Positions 7,644 to 15,691 of a stretch of DNA of 40,384 nt are shown here, piece by piece (the stretch's first letter is position 1; each line of letters opens with the position of its first letter). Below the pieces are notes generated by a model. The model did no database searches, was not told the origin of the DNA, and was given only the letters and a program-made list of their open reading frames with translations. Location of the stretch: NCBI GenBank assembly GCA_947629795.1, contig CANRFC010000026.1, positions 1 through 40,384 on the forward strand. Reading direction: 5' to 3'. This stretch comes from an uncultured Oscillospiraceae bacterium (lineage in GTDB: Bacteria > Bacillota > Clostridia > Oscillospirales > Oscillospiraceae). The translations under genes were made by a program, and so were the position numbers.

Positions 7644-8321
7644 ATGCCTATGGACTATCGGCACGAGTGGAAGCATGAGGTCAACTATTCTGACCTGATG
7701 CTTCTGCGTCAGCGGCTGCGGGCGATCATGGCACCCGATCCACACGCTGTGGATGGAAGGTACGTGATCCGAAGCCTTTACTTCGACACCCCCACAGACA
7801 AGGCCCTGCGGGAAAAACTGGATGGAGTGGACCGAAGAGAAAAATTTCGCATCCGCTACTATAACCGGGACACTTCCATGATCCATTTGGAAAAGAAGAG
7901 TAAGCTGGGTGGTTTGGGAAATAAGCAAAGCGCCGCGCTGACAGCGCGGCAGGCCCAGTGCATCGTGGACGGTGATCTGCATTGGATGGAGACCCATGAG
8001 CATGGTCTGGTCCGTGAGCTGTATGCGAAAATGCGGGTCCAGGGGCTGCGGCCCAGAACCATTGTGGATTACACACGGGAACCCTTCGTGTTCGCTCCCG
8101 GCAATGTCCGGGTCACTTTGGACTACGATATCCGCACCGGGCTCTATTCCACCGATTTTCTGGACCCCGACTGTATCACCATCCCTGCCGGGGACGCCCC
8201 CATGATCTTAGAGGTCAAATGGGACAACTTTCTGCCGGACATCATCCGGGACGCTGTCCGGCTTCCCGGACGGCGCGTCTCTGCCTTTTCCAAATATGCC
8301 CAAAGTCGGATCTACGGCTGA
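7644..8321 (+). CDS. VTC-domain polyphosphate polymerase-like protein (225 aa)
   Basis: A single VTC/CYTH-fold domain, related to the catalytic core of yeast Vtc4, which makes polyphosphate from ATP inside a basic tunnel. Tunnel-lining residues are recognisable: WKHEVNY (9-15), RYVIRSLYFDT (39-49), KFRIRYYN (67-74), HLEKKSK (81-87), DYTRE (142-146), VTLDYDIRTG (157-166) and MILEVKW (187-193), ending in FSKYAQSRIYG. The whole protein is the domain, without membrane segments, so it is cytosolic unless tethered by the DUF4956 partner encoded 21 nt downstream. ATG 7644 and ATG 7650 are both possible; AAGGAG at 7634-7639 is better spaced for 7650. Polymerase activity is inferred from fold and residues; bacterial members are little studied. 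Confidence 0.9.
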   Translation: MPMDYRHEWKHEVNYSDLMLLRQRLRAIMAPDPHAVDGRYVIRSLYFDTPTDKALREKLDGVDRREKFRIRYYNRDTSMIHLEKKSKLGGLGNKQSAALTARQAQCIVDGDLHWMETHEHGLVRELYAKMRVQGLRPRTIVDYTREPFVFAPGNVRVTLDYDIRTGLYSTDFLDPDCITIPAGDAPMILEVKWDNFLPDIIRDAVRLPGRRVSAFSKYAQSRIYG

Positions 8322-8342
8322 TATCGAAAGGAGAAAAACAAC

Positions 8343-9017
8343 ATGCTGACCTTCAACGACATTTTCAAGTCCAGCTTTCTGGAGAATGTGACTGCCATCA
8401 GCATTCTGGACATGGTGCTGGCCCTGACCCTGGCCTTTGGCCTGGGATCGTTCATCTTCCTGGTATACAAAAAGACCTATCAGGGGGTCATGTACTCCTC
8501 CAGTTTTGGGGTCACCCTCATCGCCCTGACCATGATCACCACCTTGGTGATCCTGGCCGTGACCTCCAACATCGTACTCTCCCTTGGTATGGTGGGTGCC
8601 CTGTCCATTGTCCGCTTCCGCACTGCCATCAAGGAACCGCTGGACATTGCCTTCCTTTTCTGGTCCATCGCCGTAGGTATCGTATTGGCGGCCGGGCTCA
8701 TTCCCCTGGCAGTTATCGGCAGCGTGGTCATCGGGGTGATCCTGCTCGTCTTCGTCAATCGCAGATCCCACTGCGACCCTTACATTCTGGTCCTGCAATG
8801 CAGCGGGCATGACAGTGAGGCTGCGGTCCGGGAATATCTGGAGACTGTGACCCAGCGGTGCGTAGTCAAGAGTAAATCGGCCCGGGTCGGCAGCGTGGAA
8901 GTCACTTTTGAGATCCGCCTGAAGGACGACAACACCGATTTTGTCAACACCTTGTCCGAGACCCACGGGGTGGAAAGCGCGGTGCTGGTAAGCTACAACG
9001 GCGATTACATGGGATGA
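8343..9017 (+). CDS. DUF4956 membrane protein (224 aa)
   Basis: The family is uncharacterised. Hydrophobic stretches at about 19-41, 54-76 and 102-140 give roughly four membrane segments. They frame the highly conserved loop SLGMVGALSIVRFRTAIKEP, the family hallmark, which contains Arg residues within a partly buried region. A soluble C-terminal domain (about 145-224) has alternating strands and helices and probably lies in the cytoplasm. Known genomic context for this family is a VTC-domain gene, often with CotH or Cthe_2159-type surface proteins, as here. A role as membrane anchor or conduit for polyphosphate made by the VTC protein is an inference. AGGAG precedes the ATG, and the next gene starts 10 nt after the stop. 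Confidence 0.88.
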   Translation: MLTFNDIFKSSFLENVTAISILDMVLALTLAFGLGSFIFLVYKKTYQGVMYSSSFGVTLIALTMITTLVILAVTSNIVLSLGMVGALSIVRFRTAIKEPLDIAFLFWSIAVGIVLAAGLIPLAVIGSVVIGVILLVFVNRRSHCDPYILVLQCSGHDSEAAVREYLETVTQRCVVKSKSARVGSVEVTFEIRLKDDNTDFVNTLSETHGVESAVLVSYNGDYMG

Positions 9018-9027
9018 GGAGGCCGCT

Positions 9028-10977
9028 ATGTCAACCAGCAAACACATTGATAAGATCTGCCTTGCTGCCGCCCTCTTCTCCATTGTTCTGACTTTTCTGT
9101 TTATAAACGGGACTGCCCTGGGGATCGCAGCCGTCACAGACGGCGATGCCGGGGACGATTGGTTTACGCAGAACGACCTGACCGCCGACTGGGACACCGC
9201 CGGTGCTACCCGGATCACCCTTGCTGGAGAGGACGGCACCGTCCGGGGCAACGGCGCTTACATCACCGATGGGGACGTCCATATCCTCTATGCCGGTAAG
9301 TATATCCTCTCCGGGGAGCTGACAGACGGCAGCGTCATCATAGATGCCGATGGGGATGACAAGATCTGGCTGCTGCTGGACGGAGTCTCTCTCCACTGTG
9401 AGGATGACGCTGCACTGCGGGTCGAACAGGCGGCAAAGGTCTTTCTCACCCTGGCCGAAGGGAGCGAAAACACGATCTCCGCCGGCGAATCTTACAGCGA
9501 AGCCGCTACGGCTGCCGGAGTAGACGGCGCCATCTACTCCAGAGACGACCTGACCATCAACGGAAACGGTAATCTGACCGTGACTGCCCGGTACCAGCAC
9601 GGTATCGTCTGCAACGATGATCTTGCCATCACCGGGGGCACCCTTGCCATCACTGCCCCGGAGGATGGTATCCACGCCAACGACAGTGCCCGCTTTACCG
9701 GAGCCAATGTGACCATCTGCGCCGGAGACGACGGTGTGACGGTCTCCAATGATGAGAACACCGGTTATATCTATATTGCTTCGGGCGTTCTCTCCATCCC
9801 CTCCTGCTACGAGGGTCTGGAGGCCATCACCATTACCATCGACGGCGGGACCATCGACATTGCTCCCACCGATGACGGCATCAACGCCGGCGGTCAGGGG
9901 GGTGAACCCGCCATTGTCATCCATGGCGGCGATATCACTATCATCAACACCGACGGTCGGGACGCCGATGGCCTGGACTCCAACGGCAGTATTGAGATCA
10001 CCGGCGGACGGCTGTTCATCAGCGTTTCCAACAGTGGAGGCAGCTGCGCCATCGACTACGGCAGCGAAAATGGCGGGACATGTACCATCAGCGGCGGCAC
10101 TGTCATCGCCTGCGGTAGCAGCACCATGGCCGAAGGCTTTGACTCCGCATCGGAGCAGGCCTTCCTTATGTGTGCCGCCTCCGCATCGGCGGGGACAGCG
10201 GTCACCCTGACCGACGCCGACGGTACGGTGCTCCTTTCCGAGACCATACCCTGTGCCTTCTCCTCTGTTCTGCTCAGCACGCCTGAGCTGGTGCTGGGAG
10301 AAACCTACACCGTCACTGAAGGTGATAACATCACCCAAGTGCTTGCCGACAATTCCTCTGCCGGCGGTTTTGGCGCTGCCGGTATGTTTGGAGGCAACAA
10401 GATGTCCGGCGGTGGCCGGGGCAATCGAGGCAACATGGACTGGAGTCAAGAAGATGGCATGTCCACAGGGCAGATCGGCCAGCCGGAAATGCCTGCGAGG
10501 GGGCAGGAGCAGTACGTCAAACAGGAAAATTCGGACCGGGACTCCTCTGCTGCGCCCAGCCTGAGTGAAGGCTCGGAGAGCTCTGACGGACAGGCGTCCG
10601 TTCAGGAGGATGACAGCCAAAGCATCGACAGTCAGCTGCCTGATCGGGGAGGTATCCGTCAAGACTCCGATGAACAGCTACCCGATGACTGGGGCCAGGA
10701 ACAGCAAGCGCCCCGCGGCGGATCACCCGAGCGTCAAGTCCCGGAGGGTGCGCCGACAGACGAAGACTTCTCTGCTATGGTCGGACAATTCCATGATCAT
10801 GCGGCGGACGGCGCGGACAGGCCAACCGGTGGCCGTTTTCAGATGATGGGGAATGAAGAAAACCCTGTCGCTTCCGAGAACGAGCCCGCGATCTCCTCCT
10901 CCGCACTGGCACTGGTAGGGATTTCAGCCCTGGTCCTTCTGATGGGCCTCCTATTTGCGGTAAAGATCAAACATTGA
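9028..10977 (+). CDS. Cthe_2159-type beta-helix surface protein with two membrane segments (649 aa)
   Basis: Residues about 10-33 form an uncleaved signal-anchor or signal peptide. A right-handed beta-helix region follows (about 60-400) with many short TINGNG / ITGGTLAI / GGTIDIAPTDDG turns rich in Asp and Gly. DKIWLLLDGVSLHCEDDAAL and KVFLTLAEGSENTISAG match the repeat style of the Cthe_2159 carbohydrate-binding family (Pfam PF14262), whose founding member binds polygalacturonate and cellulose and contains calcium. A Gly-rich stretch and a long acidic, Gln/Ser/Pro-rich tail (about 430-620) lead to a C-terminal helix at about 625-645 ending KIKH, so the protein is probably held in the membrane rather than by sortase; no LPXTG is present. 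GAGGAGG lies 5 nt before the ATG. It is the last gene of the VTC operon. The ligand here is unknown. Confidence 0.85.
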   Translation: MSTSKHIDKICLAAALFSIVLTFLFINGTALGIAAVTDGDAGDDWFTQNDLTADWDTAGATRITLAGEDGTVRGNGAYITDGDVHILYAGKYILSGELTDGSVIIDADGDDKIWLLLDGVSLHCEDDAALRVEQAAKVFLTLAEGSENTISAGESYSEAATAAGVDGAIYSRDDLTINGNGNLTVTARYQHGIVCNDDLAITGGTLAITAPEDGIHANDSARFTGANVTICAGDDGVTVSNDENTGYIYIASGVLSIPSCYEGLEAITITIDGGTIDIAPTDDGINAGGQGGEPAIVIHGGDITIINTDGRDADGLDSNGSIEITGGRLFISVSNSGGSCAIDYGSENGGTCTISGGTVIACGSSTMAEGFDSASEQAFLMCAASASAGTAVTLTDADGTVLLSETIPCAFSSVLLSTPELVLGETYTVTEGDNITQVLADNSSAGGFGAAGMFGGNKMSGGGRGNRGNMDWSQEDGMSTGQIGQPEMPARGQEQYVKQENSDRDSSAAPSLSEGSESSDGQASVQEDDSQSIDSQLPDRGGIRQDSDEQLPDDWGQEQQAPRGGSPERQVPEGAPTDEDFSAMVGQFHDHAADGADRPTGGRFQMMGNEENPVASENEPAISSSALALVGISALVLLMGLLFAVKIKH

Positions 10978-11229
10978 GCATTGGGTGGAAAGCTGTGCAG
11001 CCTTGGATCACAGCGGATACCGCCCGGTTATCCTCCTCTTCTTCTCCACTCTTGATTTCCTCATTTCTTCCAGCTTTTTCCAAAAAGCAGCATCCAGTTT
11101 CCGTTCCTTTCCGCCGGTCCCCGAGGCCAAGCGAATCCTTCGTCAGGACGAGTTAGAACAAAATGAGGACCGCTGGCTTTTTTGCCGTGAGTATTACCTG
11201 AAAAGGATCCGGCTGTCCTACAAAAGGGA
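10978..11229. other. Intergenic stretch after the VTC operon, no supported gene
   Basis: The sequence changes from GC-rich to mixed composition here. GGATACC-GCCC-GGTTATCC at about 11017-11035 is a small bulged hairpin followed by a pyrimidine run and may end the VTC operon transcript. A plus-strand open frame of 96 codons from 10985 has no ribosome site and resembles nothing I recognise. Confidence 0.4.
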
Positions 11230-11261
11230 AAAGCCCTGTACCTGTCGCGGTACAAGGCTTT
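11230..11261 (-). terminator. Terminator of the minus-strand DUF5688 / YgjP-remnant transcript
   Basis: AAAGCCCTGTACC and GGTACAAGGCTTT pair over 13 bp with one mismatch around a 6-nt loop. On the minus strand the stem runs into GGCTTTTCCCTTTT. Confidence 0.65.
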
Positions 11262-11289
11262 CCTGGTTGCCGTAATGCGTTAAAGGAGC

Positions 11290-11480
11290 TCTCAAAAAAT
11301 AGCCAGGGATAATGGACACATGCTGCTTCGGCCAGGAGGCAGTTGAAGGTCAGGTTGCCTTTGGCGCTGCAGCCGCCCCAACGCGTTCTTTGATTGCGGA
11401 TCGTGATTTGTCCATAGGTGACGCCGAGCTGCAGAGATCTATATCGTAGGTTCTGACTCCCTCGCCTCGTTTTTTGAGCC
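11290..11480 (-). pseudogene. Remnant of a YgjP-like (DUF45) metallopeptidase
   Basis: The minus-strand translation contains LGVTYGQITIRNQRTRWGGC followed by SAKGNLTFNCLLAEA. This is the conserved core of the YgjP/WLM-like metallopeptidases, normally GVxYGxITIRxQxTRWGSCSxxGNLxFN. In intact members it is soon followed by a YVVxHELCH zinc motif. Here the frame continues as CVHYPWLFF and unrelated residues, and no HExxH appears in any of the three minus-strand frames just downstream, so the catalytic half is missing. The N-terminal part is also absent: the frame begins inside the end of the DUF5688 gene. The fragment is therefore broken at both ends. A very short derived protein is the less likely alternative. 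Confidence 0.6.
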
Positions 11481-11486
11481 GATTTA

Positions 11487-12506
11487 TTACAAATCAGGCG
11501 AAACTGCTTCCAGTTCCTTTTTGATCCCATGATACCGATATATTTGCCGGGAAAGGACTTCCTCTCTTTTGTTCATTTTCCGATTTGTTTCATTCAGGAG
11601 CTCCTGCATCTTTCTCACGGTTATAAAACCATCTGTTGGGTGGATATGAACATCATAAATGCTCGTAAATACCAGATAAAAGTCCCCGCCGATCATTTGG
11701 TAGAGCCGCTCCTGTGCTTCCGGATAAAATGCGGCAATCGCACCATTTACCTCCTGCGTGGTTGTGAGTGTCGGCGCAAGCGAACTGTGAAAGTCTAATT
11801 TTACATCTTCTTCTAGAATTTTATAACGTTTCAACTGAAAACGGGTCGCACTTGTCAGCTGACACAAAACAGGTGCCTGCAAACGCATCGTATTCTCCAG
11901 CGCCTGGTCCAGGATCTCCGCCTCACCGACGTCCCAGATCTGGAATAATTCTCTGGAGACCATCGTACTCAAAACGTCTTTTGATGTTTCATTTTCAGAA
12001 GTTCCTAAGCTGATATACAGGACCAGTGCTATGTCCCCGATCCTGCGATAGATGCCCTTGCTTAGGACCGTATCATTGTTGTCATAGTTCAGTGGCCGGA
12101 GGATCAACCGCTCCCGGATCGCATCCAGATCATGGAACTTTTTGAGTAGCTCAGCTCTCCCATACGCACTGTCCCGCAGCTGCTTCAACGTCGCCGTAAC
12201 CTCTGCCAGTACAGGCTGGAGGCCGTTTCTCCGGTAATTTCTATATAGATCTCCCACAGAAAGACTGAGATACTCGACACTGCCGCTCACGGGCAATTGA
12301 ACAATCAGGAGACTGTTACGTATGATATTGGAATCCGTATTATAATGTCTCGCATTTTTCCATTTGATATGGTCGTCCAAGCATTCATCATCCGCCGCGG
12401 TTGTCCCCTTCTCGTAAAACCGCACATCCTTGTCATCCAGTTTCAAGTCCTCACAGTCCAATAATCCCTCGATCAGTTCGATTATAAAATCCTGTAATGC
12501 CATCAT
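11487..12506 (-). CDS. DUF5688 family protein, unknown function (339 aa)
   Basis: I recognise the overall pattern of DUF5688 proteins, known mainly from gut Clostridia and without assigned function. It opens with an acidic region (about 1-50), then a mostly helical and strand-mixed body with repeated substrate-like phrases such as RLILRPLNYDNNDTVL, YRRIGDIALVLYISLG and AAFYPEAQERLYQMIGGDFYLVFTSIYDVHIHP, the last being conserved in the family. There is no signal peptide or membrane helix, so it is cytosolic. Start codons at 12506 and 12503 follow GGGGGCGAG. Base composition and codon use are visibly AT-richer than in surrounding genes, suggesting acquisition. A good promoter lies at 12544-12572. 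It shares its transcript direction and terminator with the YgjP remnant. Confidence 0.75.
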   Translation of the reverse strand: MMALQDFIIELIEGLLDCEDLKLDDKDVRFYEKGTTAADDECLDDHIKWKNARHYNTDSNIIRNSLLIVQLPVSGSVEYLSLSVGDLYRNYRRNGLQPVLAEVTATLKQLRDSAYGRAELLKKFHDLDAIRERLILRPLNYDNNDTVLSKGIYRRIGDIALVLYISLGTSENETSKDVLSTMVSRELFQIWDVGEAEILDQALENTMRLQAPVLCQLTSATRFQLKRYKILEEDVKLDFHSSLAPTLTTTQEVNGAIAAFYPEAQERLYQMIGGDFYLVFTSIYDVHIHPTDGFITVRKMQELLNETNRKMNKREEVLSRQIYRYHGIKKELEAVSPDL

Positions 12507-12543
12507 CTCGCCCCCGTTTCATATGACTCAAACTTTTTTAAAC

Positions 12544-12572
12544 AGTATATCACAGCCTGCTCAAACTGTCGA
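12544..12572 (-). promoter_or_regulatory. DUF5688 gene promoter
   Basis: Minus strand TCGACA (12567-12572), a 17-bp spacer and TATACT (12544-12549) with a TGA extended -10, about 38 nt before the start. Confidence 0.7.
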
Positions 12573-12632
12573 GAAAAAGCCCTTAGAAAAATGACGTACC
12601 GAAACACGAAGCGTTGCAACCCTTGCAGCGCA

Positions 12633-12675
12633 AGGAAAAATCCCCTGAACCGCAATGGTTCAGGGGATTTTTCCT
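12633..12675 (-). terminator. Terminator of tRNA-Pro
   Basis: A perfect 19-bp stem, AGGAAAAATCCCCTGAACC with its complement, around the 5-nt loop GCAAT. On the minus strand it ends in TTTTTCCTT and lies 2 nt after the tRNA CCA end. It is symmetric and could also stop plus-strand transcription. Confidence 0.9.
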
Positions 12676-12677
12676 TA

Positions 12678-12753
12678 TGGTCCGAGTGGCGGGATTTGAA
12701 CCCACGGCCTCATGGTCCCGAACCATGCGCGCTACCAACTGCGCTACACCCGG
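12678..12753 (-). tRNA. tRNA-Pro, anticodon CGG, CCA encoded
   Basis: On the minus strand the 76-nt gene starts CCGGGTGTAGCGCAG and ends CACTCGGACCA. The acceptor stem CCGGGTG/CACTCGG pairs fully with one G-T wobble. The D arm is GCGC...GCGC. The anticodon arm is CATGG-TTCGGGA-CCATG, giving anticodon CGG, which reads CCG proline codons, common in this GC-rich genome. The T arm is GTGGG-TTCAAAT-CCCGC. A consensus promoter lies upstream and a strong terminator immediately downstream. Confidence 0.97.
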
Positions 12754-12794
12754 ATATTCGATCAGAAAACAAGCCCCATAAAAAGGCAAGATGT

Positions 12795-12823
12795 ATTATA
12801 GCGGCATTTGGCTGGAATGTCAA
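12795..12823 (-). promoter_or_regulatory. tRNA-Pro promoter, full consensus
   Basis: Minus strand TTGACA (12818-12823), a 17-bp spacer and TATAAT (12795-12800), both hexamers perfect, about 42 nt before the mature 5' end. Confidence 0.9.
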
Positions 12824-12860
12824 GTCCCGCAAGGCAAGCACGCGGAACGGAAAATTTTCC

Positions 12861-12889
12861 TTTTCACCTGTAAGGACCTGTGATATACT
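12861..12889 (+). promoter_or_regulatory. Promoter of the aromatic-acid-exporter-like gene
   Basis: TTTTCA (12861-12866), a 17-bp spacer and TATACT (12884-12889) with a TGA extended -10. The core TGTGATATACTG is identical to that of the DUF5688 promoter. Confidence 0.5.
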
Positions 12890-12946
12890 GGTAAAAAGCA
12901 GTTTGCCTCTCCCCCACTGGTTTTTAGAACGAAATGAGGAATTTTC

Positions 12947-13489
12947 ATGCGAGATGAGCATCGCCCCATCCACGCTCCCATTCCCGGCCTGGGACTGCGG
13001 AGTCTCAAGACCGCCTTTTCCTGTCTGCTGACCGCCCTGCTTTATGCCTTCCTGCCCAGCCGCAACCCCACCTTTGCCTGCATCGGCGCCATCTTCGGCA
13101 TGGGCAGCGACATGGGGGAATCTCGTCTCAACGGAGGAAACCGCTTCTTCGGCACCATCATCGGCGGCTTCATCGGCCTGGCCCTCTACGCCCTGGAGCA
13201 CGCCCTTTTCCCCGAGGGCAGCTATTGGCTCCGCCTGCCTCTGATTGCCGTGGGTGTGGTGCTCCTGGTGGTGTTGTGCGTACTCTTTCACTGGCCGGGC
13301 GGGGTCCAGCCAGGGGGTGTGGTGCTGTGCATCATCCTCTTCAATACCCCTCCGCATCACTTTGATTACGCCATCGACCGAATGATCGACACAGGCGTTG
13401 GCGTGCTCATCTCCCTGGCCGTCAACTGGCTTTTGCCCCGGGATCGGCTGGAAAAATGGCTCCATATGAGCCCGACGGAAGCCCAATAG
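12947..13489 (+). CDS. Aromatic acid exporter / FUSC-like membrane protein (180 aa)
   Basis: A small integral membrane protein with hydrophobic segments at about 20-35, 40-52, 66-86, 98-113, 118-132 and 150-163. The motif LNGGNRFFGTIIGGFIGLAL (about 61-80) matches the N-R-x-x-GT-x-x-G signature of the ArAE_1/FUSC transmembrane module. It corresponds to the membrane half only; the soluble C-terminal domain of full-length aromatic acid exporters is absent and the protein ends shortly after WLLPRDRLEKWL. Such short versions are common in Firmicutes and their substrates are unknown. The ATG is 6 nt after GAGGA. Transcribed alone between tRNA-Pro and gdhA, and closed by a shared terminator. Confidence 0.8.
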   Translation: MRDEHRPIHAPIPGLGLRSLKTAFSCLLTALLYAFLPSRNPTFACIGAIFGMGSDMGESRLNGGNRFFGTIIGGFIGLALYALEHALFPEGSYWLRLPLIAVGVVLLVVLCVLFHWPGGVQPGGVVLCIILFNTPPHHFDYAIDRMIDTGVGVLISLAVNWLLPRDRLEKWLHMSPTEAQ

Positions 13490-13500
13490 AAAAAGCACAA

Positions 13501-13545
13501 AACATCCGCCTCCTGGAAGGATTTCCAAGAGGCGGATGTTTTTTG
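13501..13545. terminator. Bidirectional terminator between the exporter-like gene and gdhA
   Basis: AACATCCGCCTC (13501-13512) pairs with GAGGCGGATGTT (13529-13540), followed by a T-run. The loop contains a second small stem, GGAA/TTCC. The left flank is A-rich, so it can also serve minus-strand gdhA, whose stop is at 13562. Confidence 0.85.
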
Positions 13546-13561
13546 ATAAGCAAGGACGGTA

Positions 13562-14908
<1,347 letters not shown>

Positions 14909-15008
14909 TTAGACCAAACTCCTTTGTCTGGGGCGGGGTGCTCCCCCGCCGGGTCTCAAAATGTCCATCCCGCACAGGCCGCCGCCGGCGCCCCACGGAA
15001 TTTTCCTT

Positions 15009-15037
15009 ATTATACACTTCACCCTTTTAAAGTGCAA
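15009..15037 (-). promoter_or_regulatory. gdhA promoter
   Basis: Minus strand TTGCAC (15032-15037), a 17-bp spacer and TATAAT (15009-15014). CTCTTGCA around the -35 matches the fba promoter. Confidence 0.8.
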
Positions 15038-15065
15038 GAGAAAATTGGAGAACTTGCAAAAAAGA

Positions 15066-15090
15066 TGAAACGGCGAAGCGCCGAAGCGTG
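15066..15090 (+). promoter_or_regulatory. Candidate self-recognised ECF promoter
   Basis: TGAAAC (15066-15071), a 15-bp spacer and CGTG (15087-15090). This resembles ECF promoters such as the SigW type (TGAAAC about 16 bp from CGTA), one base short in spacing. The spacer contains CGGCG-AAG-CGCCG. No sigma-A promoter with a 16-18 bp spacer is seen here. Confidence 0.4.
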
Positions 15091-15130
15091 ATATGATAGG
15101 TGAAGGCGCTTTCAAATCGACAGACCGGAG

Positions 15131-15691
15131 GTGGTGGGTACGGAGGAGCGCAAGCTGCTGCGCCGCCTGATTCAAAGGGACCCGGCGGCCCTGGCGGCTC
15201 TGATAGACCGATACGGCTCCTATGTTGCTGCTGTGGTCTGGGCCATCCTCAAGGGCGTTATGTCCCCGGAGGACGCCGAGGAGGTGGTCTCCGACGTGTT
15301 CCTGGCCGCCTGGGACCAGTCCGGCGACCTGCAGCCCGGAAAAGCAAAGGCCTGGCTGGGAGCGGTGGCCCGGAACAAGGCCAGGAACAAGCTGCGGGAA
15401 CTCTCGCCTGCCCTCCCCTTGGAGGACGACGTCCTGGAGCTTCCCCAGCCGGACAGCTTTACTCTTCTTCTGGAACAGGAAGAGTCCGACAAGCTGGTCC
15501 GGGAGGCCGTGGATTCCCTTCCCGGTCAGGACCGGGAGATCTTCCTGCGGCACTACTTCCTCTTTCAGAGCGTGGGGCGCATCGCCGCCGACCTGGGCCT
15601 GAAAGAGGCCACCGTCCGCACCCGGCTCTACCGGGGGCGGGAAAAGCTGAAAACATTTTTGACAAGGGAGGGTTTCGTCTATGAAGCATAG
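15131..15691 (+). CDS. ECF-type RNA polymerase sigma factor (186 aa)
   Basis: A sigma-70 family group 4 factor with only regions 2 and 4. Region 2 (about 15-80) includes DRYGSYVAAVVWAIL and AEEVVSDVFLAAWDQ, the core-binding and -10-binding helices. Region 4 (about 128-180) includes SLPGQDREIFLRHYF and IAADLGLKEATVRTRLYRGREKLK, the -35-binding helix-turn-helix. No ATG is available: the frame is closed by TGA at 15101, so the start must be GTG 15131 or GTG 15134. GGAGG at 15127-15131 is too close for either to be ideal, so initiation may be weak or leaderless-like. Its 3' end overlaps the DUF4179 gene by 11 nt, the usual layout for a sigma factor and its membrane regulator. Confidence 0.9.
   Translation: MVGTEERKLLRRLIQRDPAALAALIDRYGSYVAAVVWAILKGVMSPEDAEEVVSDVFLAAWDQSGDLQPGKAKAWLGAVARNKARNKLRELSPALPLEDDVLELPQPDSFTLLLEQEESDKLVREAVDSLPGQDREIFLRHYFLFQSVGRIAADLGLKEATVRTRLYRGREKLKTFLTREGFVYEA

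Noticed and set aside
10985-11275. 96-codon plus-strand frame after the VTC operon
   Set aside because: No ribosome site, crosses a terminator-like hairpin, and the peptide matches no family I know. A decayed gene fragment remains possible.
12507-12677. Attachment-site repeat of the tRNA-Pro 3' end
   Set aside because: No second copy of the tRNA end and no integrase were seen in or near the AT-richer patch.
12591-13031. Plus-strand frame crossing the tRNA-Pro gene
   Set aside because: It reads through a terminator and the antisense of a tRNA; such frames are classic artefacts.
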